21,148 nt of DNA. It comes from T3SED10-260 sp035363255 (GTDB lineage: Bacteria; Caldisericota; Caldisericia; UBA6126). Under the pieces are notes generated by a model that worked only from the letters and a program-made list of their open reading frames with translations, searched no databases and had not been told where the DNA came from. This document shows, one piece after another, positions 1 through 8,060 of the stretch. Location of the stretch: the NCBI GenBank assembly GCA_035363255.1, contig DAOSES010000029.1:1-21148 (forward strand). The letters run 5' to 3'. The translations under genes and the position numbers were made by a program. Every line of letters starts with the position of its first letter. Position 1 is the stretch's first letter.

Positions 1-37
1 ACCTTCCTCACCCCCTTCTGAAGTATCCTGTTCTTAC

Positions 38-142
38 TCATGACACACTACGTCCTCGTGCGACATTGTGTGAAACGCAAAGTCTACGTCCCTCTGAGTG
101 ATTTAAACGGATGCTAGACGTATTATATACGTTTGTCTTTGG
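38..142. repeat. REP-like repeat copy 1, downstream of rsgA
   Basis: This copy carries the family's shared pieces: TACGTCC, GTGCGACATT, AACGCAAAGTCTACGTCCC, CTCTGAGTGATTTAAACGG and a tail with ATACGTTTGT. Read on the minus strand it starts at the end of rsgA: the last rsgA codons and stop lie in an ACAAACGTATATAA stretch that resembles the tail of the other copies. The order of pieces matches the copies behind the genes ending at 8133, 11927, 14690 and 16572. No transposase is near, so any mobility would have to be supplied in trans. Confidence 0.7.
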
Positions 143-1184
143 TAAGTTTGCGGAAATTTTTCATCCCGCCTACGTTCTTAAACATTCGCTCTAGCTTTTG
201 GTTTTCAATCTGCTTGCTGTTCAAGCCCTCGTAAGAAGCCTCATGTTTCAGCTTCATATAGCTATCCAACCTCCGCTGATCGATCAAACCTTCGGATAAT
301 GCCTTTTGTATAGCACAACCCGGCTCATGCACATGCTCGCAATCGCTAAACCTGCACTGACTTGCAAGCTCTTCCAGATCGGAAAAAGTCTTGGATAAGT
401 CAACACTTTGAGCGCCCAACTCCCTCATGCCCGGAGTGTCTATCACCACACCCCCAAGAGGACAGGGAAACATCTCCCTGCCAGTAGTCGTGTGCTTTCC
501 CTTGTCCTTCCTGCCGATATCGTTCGTTTCCAGCACGCTCTGCCCCAGGAGCTGATTGATTAAAGTGGACTTCCCCACCCCCGATGAACCAATAAAAGCT
601 GCAGTGACCCCTTCCTTGAGGTAGGGCCCAAACTTAGCTACATTGTCCTCCTCCAGAGAAGTGCTGATCATCTCGGTATAGCATGAAACCTTTTCCACCT
701 CCTGCACCAGCTCGGATACATGTTCGCACAAATCCGCCTTGGTCAACACAATCACAGGCTTGGCACCGCTATCCCATGCAATGGAAAGATACCGTTCCAG
801 ACGACTCAGGTTGAAATTCTTGTTCATGGACATGCAGATAAACACCAAATCGATATTGGATGCCACGACCTGAGCCTGTTCACTCACGCCCACTGCGGTG
901 CGTAAAAAAACACTTTTTCGGCTCAGGATATGATGAATCATCGCTTGCTCATCTCTCGGTTCATACTGCACCATCACAAAATCGCCCACTGCGGGAAACT
1001 TCGCCAGTTCTGTGGTTTCGTGTCTCAGTTTGCCCGAGATTTGCGCCAACTTCTCTCCATCCGCAGTAATTATCTTATACATTCCCTTATACTGAGCAAT
1101 GACTCTTGCCAGGGTAAAACCCTCATACATGCTGGCTTCATTCACAAATCGCTCAGTCAAACCATAATTTTTTAAAAGATCCAT
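123..1184 (-). CDS. rsgA: Ribosome small-subunit-dependent GTPase A (RsgA/YloQ-type)
   Basis: RsgA is a circularly permuted GTPase that acts late in 30S subunit maturation. The 353-residue product shows the permuted motif order: TKAD (G4) at 148-151, GSSGVGKST (G1, P-loop) at 199-207, a TTTGRE segment (G2) near 232-237, and DTPG (G3) at 249-252. An OB-fold-like N-terminal region (about 22-75) precedes the GTPase. A zinc-knuckle follows with Cys277, Cys282, His284 and Cys290 in the spacing usual for RsgA. The C-terminus is Lys/Arg-rich, as expected for rRNA contact. The ATG is preceded by AGAGGTG at good spacing. The gene stands alone here, not beside a PrkC-type kinase or rpe as in many Firmicutes, so it may be a second RsgA paralogue. 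Its stop codon lies in the tail of a REP-like repeat. Confidence 0.96.
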   Translation of the reverse strand: MDLLKNYGLTERFVNEASMYEGFTLARVIAQYKGMYKIITADGEKLAQISGKLRHETTELAKFPAVGDFVMVQYEPRDEQAMIHHILSRKSVFLRTAVGVSEQAQVVASNIDLVFICMSMNKNFNLSRLERYLSIAWDSGAKPVIVLTKADLCEHVSELVQEVEKVSCYTEMISTSLEEDNVAKFGPYLKEGVTAAFIGSSGVGKSTLINQLLGQSVLETNDIGRKDKGKHTTTGREMFPCPLGGVVIDTPGMRELGAQSVDLSKTFSDLEELASQCRFSDCEHVHEPGCAIQKALSEGLIDQRRLDSYMKLKHEASYEGLNSKQIENQKLERMFKNVGGMKNFRKLTKDKRI

Positions 1185-1214
1185 TCCGCACCTCTAATTT
1201 TCCATAAAAAATCA

Positions 1215-1243
1215 TTGCATATAAAAATATCCTATCATATAAT
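1215..1243 (+). promoter_or_regulatory. Near-consensus sigma-A-type promoter before the terminator
   Basis: TTGCAT (1215-1220) is followed after exactly 17 nt by a perfect TATAAT (1238-1243). Predicted transcription starts near 1250, on the plus strand. The only things downstream are the hairpin terminator at 1281-1325 and then the SBBP gene at 1420. Confidence 0.7.
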
Positions 1244-1249
1244 AACAGG

Positions 1250-1325
1250 GAAAACATCATCTAAAATGCTCTTTTCAGTTAACAAGGCAGGACTTTTGGA
1301 AGCGGTCCTGCCTTGTTTTTTTTGA
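1250..1325 (+). ncRNA. Candidate small RNA or transcription-attenuating leader (about 75 nt)
   Basis: The unit is defined by a promoter (TTGCAT-N17-TATAAT, start near 1250) and a strong intrinsic terminator ending near 1325, with no worthwhile reading frame between. It belongs to no RNA family I recognise. Positions 1269-1278 (CTCTTTTCAG) can form ten pairs, one of them G-U, with 1400-1409, which overlaps the G-rich ribosome-binding site of the gene starting at 1420. The RNA could therefore act as an independent sRNA, or as the leader of that gene with the terminator serving as an attenuator. Both readings are inference. Confidence 0.45.
1281..1325 (+). terminator. Strong Rho-independent terminator
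   Basis: A perfect 13-bp inverted repeat (AACAAGGCAGGAC, 1281-1293; GTCCTGCCTTGTT, 1305-1317) encloses an 11-nt loop and runs into a T tract to 1323. The T run is on the plus strand only, so it does not end rsgA. It lies upstream of the plus-strand gene rather than behind one. Confidence 0.9.
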
Positions 1326-1419
1326 CAATTAAAAATACCACCCCCATCAGTGAATTTTTCCTATGAATATGCTACACTTACCATGCTTAGCAAGTAAACC
1401 TGAAAAGGGGGGTGCTAAT

Positions 1420-3999
1420 ATGAATAATCGTAGAACAACATGGTTAATCCTTGTTTCCTTAATGCTCTCTTTGTCCTGCTTTCGTTCGAGTCCACTATGG
1501 CAACAACAAGCACTTGCCCGGGAAGCAGGCTCCTCCCAAAACGATCCAGCACTCTCCAGCATACATCCCCTGATCTATTCAAGCTATCTGGGGGGAGACC
1601 GACCAGTGTGGGCTACTGCTCTTGCCGTCGACGACCGAGGTTGCGCGTATATCGCAGGTAGCACCTCTACTCACTCGCCAGATCGTTTTCACGTTACCCG
1701 AGACAATCCAGGATTTCAAAAAAATTTCCCTTCCCTACCTCGCAGAAGCACTGAAACAGCGGGTTTTATCCTCAAGCTGGATCCCAGTGGTACCAAAATT
1801 TTATTTTCAACCTGGATCGGAGGTTATGAAAAAGATTCCATTACCAGCATCGCCGTGGACAAAGCCTACAACGTTTATATTACTGGTTGGACCGAAAGTT
1901 CTGAACAGGATGCTTTTCCCATTGGTAGCAAAATACAAGGCTTTGATTCAAGCTTTAACGGAAAAACTGATGTTTTCGTGATGAAGCTTGATCCCACGGG
2001 CTCCAAACTTCTATACTCCACATACATAGGCGGATCAGGACAGGACAGCTCAGTCAAAATCGCGGTCAACGAGAAAGGTGAAGCCTTCGTAAGTGGAAAA
2101 ACCGATTCCTCTGATTTCCCCTGGACTACTTCCCCTTTTAACAAGCACAAAGGCAGTACGGATGCTTTTCTTGTCCGTCTAAATGCAGAAGGTACCGATT
2201 TCACCTATTCAATTGCTTTGGGTGGTGAAAAAGCAGACGAAGCTGTAGATCTGGCCATAGATTCCAACGATAATGCCTATCTTGCTGGAACCACTCGCAG
2301 TAGTCCCGGTGAGGGTTTCCCAATAGGGGGATCCATCCCTGGAGTATTTACCCATCGTCAAGCCAACGATCCTCTCTCGGATGCCTTTTTCATTAAAGTA
2401 AATCCCTCAGGATCCGAAGTGCTATATTCCAGCTATATTGGTGGCAAAAAAGATGACCTTGCCACTGCCCTGGCTTTGAGCGTCTCAGGCCATGTATATC
2501 TTGCAGGTCGAACCCAAAGCTCTCCCAACCTTGGCTTTCCTATCGGTCAAGGCGTACCAGGTCTCGAGCAAAAGTTTAGAGGAGACAACAAAACATATGA
2601 TGGATTTGTGGTCAAGTTGGACCTTGATAGCAACAAACTCCTCTTCTCGACTTATATTGGAGGCAGTAAAGATGATTTTGTTAATGCTATCGCTCTCGAC
2701 CAGGAAGAAAACCTGCTAATTGTTGGTCATACGTTTAGCAGTCCTGAGGACCATTTTCCTATGACTCCCTCCAACCCTGGTTTTTATAAAACATATAAAA
2801 GAGATCGAGATGTATTTTTGTTAAAACTGAGCAAAGAGGGAACTGAGATCCATTACTCGAGCTATTTTGGGGGATACGGTGATGATTACCTTTATGCCAT
2901 GGTCCAAGATGATCAAGGCTACGTCTATTTGCAGGGCTATACTCGCTCTTCCGTCAAATGTGGCTTTCCAGCTGGAAAAAGTGTTCCAGGACTTCAACAA
3001 TATAGCAAGCGGTGGGATGGCTATATTACCAAGCTTAGCATCCCCCTGGTCAGAATTCCAGAAAGTATAAACTCCAGCTCTCCACTCTTGAAAATAGAAA
3101 ACATCGGGAACGGAACCCTGCGAGGCACGCTCGATAGCTCATCACCGTGGCTTAGCTTTTCCAAAGAATTCATCGAATCCAACGAAGAAGAAATCGAGCT
3201 TAAGTTTGAAAGCACCAACTTTGCTCCAGGCGAGTATCATAGCATGATTCAGCTATATTCCAATGCGGGTACCTATCATATCCCAGTAACACTCTCACTC
3301 ATCGCCACTGAAGAATCTCCGGGACTACAAATAAACCTTCAGCAACCCAGTGCCTTCTTTGAAACCACCGATGATAAGATCCTCGTCAAGGGAAAGATTT
3401 CAGGCAATTTTGATCCTGCCAGCCTTTCCATCAATGGAAGTAGCGTGACCACTATCAGCCCCCAAGGGAGCTTTGAACATACAGTGCCATTATTCTTAGG
3501 GGCTAATCATATCGTTCTCAGCGCTAAAAATCCTCAGGGATTCAGCTACAGTAAAACCCTAAAAATTCTCAGAACCGAGGTAAAACCTTCACGTGAGATT
3601 ACCATCGAAATGTGGTACCATCAGACCACCGCTTACGTAAATGGAGAACCCAGGATCGCTGATGCCCCAGGTACCATCGTTGCAGGCAGATCCATGCTCC
3701 CCCTTCGCTTTATTTCTGAGTCCTTTGGAGGCATAGTCACTTACGACGACATCCATCGTAGCGCCAAAATACAATATGAAAGCTATTACGGCCCTGTAAA
3801 CATGGAGGTTTTCCTTGAAACGGGGCAAATAATTATTGATGAAGAGTCCTACGATTATCTGTTATTGTTCGTCTCCAATGGGAGAATCATGATTTATCCA
3901 ATCTTTTTCGTAGTTGGCTTTAACGCACATGTCATCTATGAGGCGAAGGAAAGGAAATGGATTCTATCCACCTCCGATAGCCATTCCTGCGATTATTAA
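1420..3999 (+). CDS. Secreted seven-bladed SBBP beta-propeller protein with Ig-like and copper-amine-oxidase-N-like domains
   Basis: The chosen start (MNNRRTTWLIL) follows an AAAAGGGGGG ribosome-binding site by 7 nt; an in-frame ATG at 1363 has none. Residues 1-33 form a signal peptide with a likely cleavage site after ALA. Seven repeats of the SBBP type follow, each with a 'YSSYLGG/YSTYIGG' strand, a D-x-x-G turn and an 'AGxTxSS' end, from about residue 51 to 545; seven fits one complete propeller. Two beta-sandwich regions follow, one BACON- or Ig-like and one glucodextranase-B-like. The C-terminal part, with AYVNGE and SMLPLRFISESFGG, matches the copper amine oxidase N-terminal-like domain common in Firmicutes envelope proteins. 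The likely role is extracellular binding or adhesion; no catalytic site is visible. A REP-like repeat begins about 10 nt after the stop. Confidence 0.88.
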   Translation: MNNRRTTWLILVSLMLSLSCFRSSPLWQQQALAREAGSSQNDPALSSIHPLIYSSYLGGDRPVWATALAVDDRGCAYIAGSTSTHSPDRFHVTRDNPGFQKNFPSLPRRSTETAGFILKLDPSGTKILFSTWIGGYEKDSITSIAVDKAYNVYITGWTESSEQDAFPIGSKIQGFDSSFNGKTDVFVMKLDPTGSKLLYSTYIGGSGQDSSVKIAVNEKGEAFVSGKTDSSDFPWTTSPFNKHKGSTDAFLVRLNAEGTDFTYSIALGGEKADEAVDLAIDSNDNAYLAGTTRSSPGEGFPIGGSIPGVFTHRQANDPLSDAFFIKVNPSGSEVLYSSYIGGKKDDLATALALSVSGHVYLAGRTQSSPNLGFPIGQGVPGLEQKFRGDNKTYDGFVVKLDLDSNKLLFSTYIGGSKDDFVNAIALDQEENLLIVGHTFSSPEDHFPMTPSNPGFYKTYKRDRDVFLLKLSKEGTEIHYSSYFGGYGDDYLYAMVQDDQGYVYLQGYTRSSVKCGFPAGKSVPGLQQYSKRWDGYITKLSIPLVRIPESINSSSPLLKIENIGNGTLRGTLDSSSPWLSFSKEFIESNEEEIELKFESTNFAPGEYHSMIQLYSNAGTYHIPVTLSLIATEESPGLQINLQQPSAFFETTDDKILVKGKISGNFDPASLSINGSSVTTISPQGSFEHTVPLFLGANHIVLSAKNPQGFSYSKTLKILRTEVKPSREITIEMWYHQTTAYVNGEPRIADAPGTIVAGRSMLPLRFISESFGGIVTYDDIHRSAKIQYESYYGPVNMEVFLETGQIIIDEESYDYLLLFVSNGRIMIYPIFFVVGFNAHVIYEAKERKWILSTSDSHSCDY

Positions 4000-4009
4000 G
4001 CAGGTTGAG

Positions 4010-4073
4010 TCGCAAGGACGTAGACTTTGCGACATTTTGCAACAAATGGGGTACACCCGTGCGACATCCGACA
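4010..4073. repeat. REP-like repeat copy 2, between convergent genes
   Basis: It begins GAGTCGCAAGGACGTAGAC and continues TTTGCGACATTTTGCAACAA with ATGGGGTACACCCGTGCGAC. GTCGCA and TGCGAC pair to form the short hairpin typical of this family. It lies between the SBBP stop (3999) and the stop of the convergent protease gene (4113), where it could act as a two-way terminator. Confidence 0.75.
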
Positions 4074-4112
4074 TTCCACCCTGGGCAGCAACTCCCCCGA
4101 ATCGCTAAAAAA

Positions 4113-6530
4113 TCAATTCGATACTGAGGGCGTCCAGTAGCGGTTGTTGTAGATATCTGTGATACGGTAGGTCATCAGATAGTCCCTGTTTCCCACCGAA
4201 ATGTTCTCAATTCTCCAATCCCCCGTCGCAGTATACTGTTTTCCCAAATAAAAGGTATCCGTGTATTTTCCGTCATAAGTATAGTAGTCGGCAAGGAAGT
4301 CGATCTTGTCCCCCGCTTTCACCGTCAGCAAACCCTTGGCGATGGTATAAGTTTCGCGGTCAGTATCATACTTCTTCTGAGCTCCAATGAGCTTGCCATA
4401 GGGATTGGCATTGTCAAAAATAATGATAAGATCCACCAATTGATTGTTGAGCATGGCAGGAACGCGCCCCTTTGTCAGATAAGTATCGCCACGTCGGTCG
4501 TCGCTAATCAGGTAATAGCTGACAATCCGATCATTCAGCGCCAGCCAGGTACCGTCATATTCCATGATCAGATCACCATCATCATTGTACTCATAGACAT
4601 TGTCCAGACCCAGATCGATAAAACCCTGCCCGTCATCGATAAACACATTCATCTCCATATGATGGATCAAGTCCCATTGCTTTTCGGGCAAAGCCAGCAC
4701 CCGCTGTCCATCCTTATCGGTGATTTTCAAAACAGAAGCATCAAAGGCATTTTCCGTATAATAATTCAGCGAATCTTCCACTTCTTCCCTATCAAGCCAA
4801 TTGGAAGAGCCTCCCAGCAAACCACCAAGATTCCCGAGATTATTGTTGGCCAAAAAAGTATTCAACAACTGACCGATGATCTGCCCCCCGGGAGAACCCC
4901 CTGACCCAGAGCCAGCTCCGAGATTGCCACTGGTAAACATCCCCAGCAAAGAGTTCAAGAGATTATTGCTTCCGCTGGAAACCGCCTGGCCTCCTGCAAG
5001 AACACTCGCAAAACTTCGCACACAAGCGCTGTAGTTTTGATCCATGCCAATATCTTCATAAATCTCCAGGATAGGCGCTTTAATAGACATCTTGTGGTAG
5101 GGAAAGAAGATAGAGAGCCCATTGGCGTCGGATATATTTTGAGAAGCACGATTGTATTTAATGCACTCTTTCAAAGTTCGTACCAGGGTGGTCGCTTCTT
5201 TGGTGCTAATTTTCTCAGCAAAACTGATCAGGTCGATTTGGTTTAATGAATCCGAGGCTGCAAACTCTTTAGCATCCTCTCTTGCGTCCGCCACCGCCTT
5301 ATACTCGTTAGCGTCAATCAGCCCTTTGGTGGAAGCAGCAAAACGGGAAAAAACAGCGGGTACCGTGCCATGAAATTCCGCCAGGTCCACCAGCGACAAA
5401 GTAGCTTGAGCCTGGGGCATCTGAGCTTTGACTTCTTTGATATAGTCGTCAATCAGGATTTTGCCCAACTCAGGAGTGGTAATCGAAGGATTCTGCGACA
5501 GAGCCGTGATCCAGCCATTATAATGCCAACCCAAACTTGGCTCCACTTCCTCTGAAGCAATCATATAGTCCGCATAAGGCTCCAATGTAACTGCAGTTTC
5601 ATAAGTGGCCATCAAGCAGGCGTCAAGCCCTATGAAATCAAACTTGCATCCCCCGTTTCTCAAGGCAGTCCTCAATTCATCGAGGGTCATACTATCGTTT
5701 GGATAGTGTTGATCATAGCCAAAGCCCGTCAGAGAGCCTCCGCCATGATCCCACATAATCAATATATATCGGTCGGCAGGATAGTTTCGCATACTATACT
5801 TGATAAAATCCGAGAGCGTCGCGGGATCTACCATGGATCGTTTGCCCAGATTCTGTTCAAGAGGCTCCAAACCTTTGTTAGACAACTTGTAACGCTGGTT
5901 GGTACCCGCATTAATCACCTTATTCTGCCATTTCAGGCTTCCGCCCGTTTCTACAATAATATTCGTATTATCGTTGATCTCAGCATACATCATTTCCTGA
6001 AGATCGCTGGTGGCTGCTCCCCCCTGGGCTTCCAGGTCAGAACCGCAGAGATACACCATGAGGGTGGCAGTATCCATGCCGTTTCCTTTTAGCGTGGTAA
6101 ACTTCTCTCGAGCCGATCTGGAAACATTCGTATTCACCGCATAAGCCCCGGTATCAAAGGTGGAATTGTTGAGCTGATCGGACTGGCTGGGTGGCGTGTT
6201 GGGATTCGCGGGATCTTTCTTGCTATTGTTGTAACAACTTTGCACAAAATAAATCACCACGAGAGCGATCACAAGGTAAACCACGTACTTTGCACATCCC
6301 GGGTTTGTTGAGCCTATTCCACCGCCAGAAGACCCTCCAAACATATTTTGCCCAGAGCTCGAGGATTGGCCTGGCTGATAGGGCTGTTTTTCCATTCGTT
6401 CCGTATAGCCCTCGGGCATACCGACCGGACCACCCGTTTTACCGCTCAGACCTTCTCCGCGTCGCTGTACCTCTCCCACTCCAGTACCTACACGTTTTTG
6501 TCTTCCAACAGGTCGCTTGTTCTTGTCCAT
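4113..6530 (-). CDS. Membrane-anchored clostripain-family (C11) cysteine peptidase
   Basis: Peptidases of family C11 (clan CD) use a His/Cys dyad and usually cleave after Arg or Lys. The 805-residue protein has a basic then Gly/Ser-rich N-terminus (1-78), one transmembrane helix (about 80-98) and a large outer part. The peptidase core runs from about 156 (TLMVYLCGSDLE) with catalytic His262 in WDHGGG and Cys305 in GLDACLM, followed by the family segment ASEEVEPSLGW. A Gly/Ser/Asn-rich stretch (513-577) separates the core from a beta-rich C-terminal domain. There is no cleavable signal peptide, so the protein is predicted to stay anchored with the peptidase outside. The start follows AAGGGGGGCTGGAT, and a clear promoter lies at 6571-6599. 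The substrate is unknown. The linker could be a processing site, as clostripain-type enzymes are often cleaved internally. Confidence 0.93.
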   Translation of the reverse strand: MDKNKRPVGRQKRVGTGVGEVQRRGEGLSGKTGGPVGMPEGYTERMEKQPYQPGQSSSSGQNMFGGSSGGGIGSTNPGCAKYVVYLVIALVVIYFVQSCYNNSKKDPANPNTPPSQSDQLNNSTFDTGAYAVNTNVSRSAREKFTTLKGNGMDTATLMVYLCGSDLEAQGGAATSDLQEMMYAEINDNTNIIVETGGSLKWQNKVINAGTNQRYKLSNKGLEPLEQNLGKRSMVDPATLSDFIKYSMRNYPADRYILIMWDHGGGSLTGFGYDQHYPNDSMTLDELRTALRNGGCKFDFIGLDACLMATYETAVTLEPYADYMIASEEVEPSLGWHYNGWITALSQNPSITTPELGKILIDDYIKEVKAQMPQAQATLSLVDLAEFHGTVPAVFSRFAASTKGLIDANEYKAVADAREDAKEFAASDSLNQIDLISFAEKISTKEATTLVRTLKECIKYNRASQNISDANGLSIFFPYHKMSIKAPILEIYEDIGMDQNYSACVRSFASVLAGGQAVSSGSNNLLNSLLGMFTSGNLGAGSGSGGSPGGQIIGQLLNTFLANNNLGNLGGLLGGSSNWLDREEVEDSLNYYTENAFDASVLKITDKDGQRVLALPEKQWDLIHHMEMNVFIDDGQGFIDLGLDNVYEYNDDGDLIMEYDGTWLALNDRIVSYYLISDDRRGDTYLTKGRVPAMLNNQLVDLIIIFDNANPYGKLIGAQKKYDTDRETYTIAKGLLTVKAGDKIDFLADYYTYDGKYTDTFYLGKQYTATGDWRIENISVGNRDYLMTYRITDIYNNRYWTPSVSN

Positions 6531-6570
6531 ATCCAGCCCCCCTTACTCATCAAAAGTCATAAGTGAAACC

Positions 6571-6599
6571 ATTATAAGACCCGATTCAAATAGCGTCAA
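6571..6599 (-). promoter_or_regulatory. Promoter of the C11 peptidase gene
   Basis: On the minus strand TTGACG (6599-6594) is separated by 17 nt from a perfect TATAAT (6576-6571). The start site would be near 6564, leaving a leader of about 33 nt that contains the G-rich ribosome-binding site. Confidence 0.8.
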
Positions 6600-6611
6600 A
6601 CTCCTAAATCA

Positions 6612-6656
6612 TGTCGCACCAGGATGTGTTAACAATCGGGGACGGTTCTTTTTTGT
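6612..6656. repeat. REP-like repeat copy 3 (diverged, GGGGACGGTTCTT variant)
   Basis: It contains TGTCGCACC, then AATCGGGGACGGTTCTTTTT and TGTTGT. The pieces match the other copies (GTCGCA, GGGGACG, TTGTTG), but the right half is the GGTTCTT variant. It lies between the peptidase promoter and the 3' end of the ATPase gene. Confidence 0.55.
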
Positions 6657-6659
6657 TGT

Positions 6660-6712
6660 AATATTTCCGTTTTAAAAGGAAATATTCCCAATTCTTCTTC
6701 CTTCTTACAAAG
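6660..6712. repeat. Paired AT-rich palindromes downstream of the first ATPase
   Basis: AATATTTCC (6660-6668) and GGAAATATT (6678-6686) form a perfect 9-bp inverted repeat, followed by a second, weaker TTCTT/AAGAA palindrome near 6700-6713. The same two-palindrome layout, in the same orientation, lies at the promoter side of this gene (8004-8053) and beside its deleted copy (11431-11486). There is no T run, so it is not a typical intrinsic terminator. Confidence 0.5.
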
Positions 6713-6720
6713 AAATTTGC

Positions 6721-8013
6721 CTACAGATTCAATACATAGCGCCAGGCAGGAAGCACCTGGATAGCTATCCCCTCCACAGCAAACTCTTCCTCATGATCCA
6801 TGCATAGAATAGTTCCCCGGTCCAGATGATATCGTTTACACGTGTTTACCAAGCCTTTGACTTCACGATTTCGTGTTCGCTGGTCGTCCAAATGGACTGC
6901 CACCTGAATAGCTTCCATGATCTGGTTTTTATCTTTCACCACAAAATCACACTCAGCCGAATCTTGAATAGCGTAAGCCAAATATTTTCCGTACTTTATC
7001 AATTCCAGCCCTACTGTGTTTTCCAAAAGCCTTCCCCGGTCTTGAGCAAACTTGAAATCCATGGCAGTCCCCAGACCTTGATCGATCACATAAGTTTTCT
7101 TTCGAGAAAGTTCAGCCTTAACAAAGGACTCATCAAATTTATCAAGCAGACGGTTGAGGTAGATGGCTTCAGCGTATACCTGAAACTCATAAAGTGTATC
7201 CTTACTCACCTTATACCCCTGAGATTTCAGCTCAAGGTAAACTTTATAAACACTAAAATCACCCGCACTCGAAGAAATAAGCCTCTTGCAGAAATACTTC
7301 AAAGCAGCGGTTTGGGATATCTGGTATCGTTCTATCAAATCCCTGAGCATCATCACATTGAAATACTCTTGAAGGATTTTAACTCGAAGGGCTTCCTCCT
7401 GTTGAACGATTTCAGGAAAACCTCCATGATAAATAAACTTTTGAAACAAGGCTCGTATTTTTGCCTGATCTGCGCTTTTGGCTTGCTTTAGAGAGGGATA
7501 AAAAATGCTCAACAGCTCCCGAAACGATAAAGGATACACTTCATAGTTCAGCGTTCTACCTCGCAAAGAAGTGGCAATCTCCCGGGACAACAAGGTGGAA
7601 TTGGACCCCGTAAGATAAATATGCTTACTGATCGACTCATATATTCTGGCGACAAACTTCTCCCATAAAGGCGCTTCCTGTATTTCATCAAAGAAAAAAT
7701 AGCACTCCGATAAATCAACGGAAGGATGCAATTCTCTATAGGATTGAAGGATAAGATCCAGTTCATCAGCGGAAAAAGGGATTCTTTCATCTTCAAAATT
7801 GATATATACGATGCGTTCTCTGGGGATACCCTGACGGAGCAGCTTATCCATTTGATGATATAGCAAATAAGTCTTGCCACTGCGCCTCGCACCAGTAAGG
7901 GAAATAATTTTATCCACCGAAGTAGGTATATCCAAAGACCTTTTCCATGTCACTGGAAAAGCACGAGACTGACTATCAGCAATAATAGTTTTTAAAGTTT
8001 CTTTCCTTATCAT
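6721..8013 (-). CDS. AAA+ ATPase of the AAA_14/DUF4143 family (ATPase 1)
   Basis: This is a 430-residue member of the large prokaryotic family that joins an ATPase to a DUF4143 domain with a PD-(D/E)XK-like fold; its cellular role is not settled. Walker A is GARRSGKT (41-48), Walker B is YFFFDE (105-110), and sensor 1 is in YLTGSNS (133-139). The family signature PLSFREL is at 161-167. The C-terminal region keeps Glu331, Glu354 and Asp356, but the usual catalytic Lys of the E-x-K motif is Gln370 (EAIQV), so nuclease activity is doubtful. There is no Shine-Dalgarno site; an extended -10 element ends 6 nt before the ATG, which predicts a leaderless mRNA. A deleted, otherwise about 98% identical copy lies near 11468-11926. 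Confidence 0.92.
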   Translation of the reverse strand: MIRKETLKTIIADSQSRAFPVTWKRSLDIPTSVDKIISLTGARRSGKTYLLYHQMDKLLRQGIPRERIVYINFEDERIPFSADELDLILQSYRELHPSVDLSECYFFFDEIQEAPLWEKFVARIYESISKHIYLTGSNSTLLSREIATSLRGRTLNYEVYPLSFRELLSIFYPSLKQAKSADQAKIRALFQKFIYHGGFPEIVQQEEALRVKILQEYFNVMMLRDLIERYQISQTAALKYFCKRLISSSAGDFSVYKVYLELKSQGYKVSKDTLYEFQVYAEAIYLNRLLDKFDESFVKAELSRKKTYVIDQGLGTAMDFKFAQDRGRLLENTVGLELIKYGKYLAYAIQDSAECDFVVKDKNQIMEAIQVAVHLDDQRTRNREVKGLVNTCKRYHLDRGTILCMDHEEEFAVEGIAIQVLPAWRYVLNL

Positions 8014-8053
8014 AAGGATATTTTATCATACATCTTTCCTTTTTCAAGGGAAA
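8004..8053 (-). promoter_or_regulatory. Leaderless promoter with two palindromes for ATPase 1
   Basis: On the minus strand TTGAAA (8047-8042), a 16-nt spacer and an extended -10 TGATAAAAT (TAAAAT at 8025-8020) place the start site at or next to the ATG at 8013. One palindrome, TCCTTAT-C-ATAAGGA on the plus strand (8004-8018), spans the start codon. A second, TTTCC/GGAAA (8035-8053), covers the -35 region. The arrangement suggests autoregulation, but no binding protein is identified. Confidence 0.6.
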
Positions 8054-8060
8054 TCATCTA

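Noticed and set aside
1322..1350. TTGACA at 1322-1327 as the -35 of the SBBP gene promoter
   Set aside because: It overlaps the terminator T run and there is no -10-like sequence at 16-18 nt; a TATGCT at 1368-1373 is too far away (40 nt).
1363..1419. Upstream ATG at 1363 as the SBBP gene start
   Set aside because: It would place 19 residues before the signal peptide and has no ribosome-binding site, whereas the ATG at 1420 follows AAAAGGGGGG.
3914..4108. A 64-codon plus-strand frame over the end of the SBBP gene
   Set aside because: It overlaps the copper-amine-oxidase-like domain in another frame and runs through a REP-like repeat, a common source of spurious peptides.
4440..4904. A 154-codon plus-strand open frame opposite the C11 peptidase gene
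   Set aside because: It lies wholly antisense to a gene with clear catalytic motifs, has no ribosome-binding site and no recognisable domain.
6660..6686. Palindrome after ATPase 1 as an intrinsic terminator
   Set aside because: The stem is AT-rich and no T run follows on the minus strand; the same palindrome type recurs in promoter positions.
6826..7491. A 221-codon plus-strand open frame opposite ATPase 1
   Set aside because: It is antisense to a well-supported ATPase; its composition reflects the opposite strand and no start signal precedes it.
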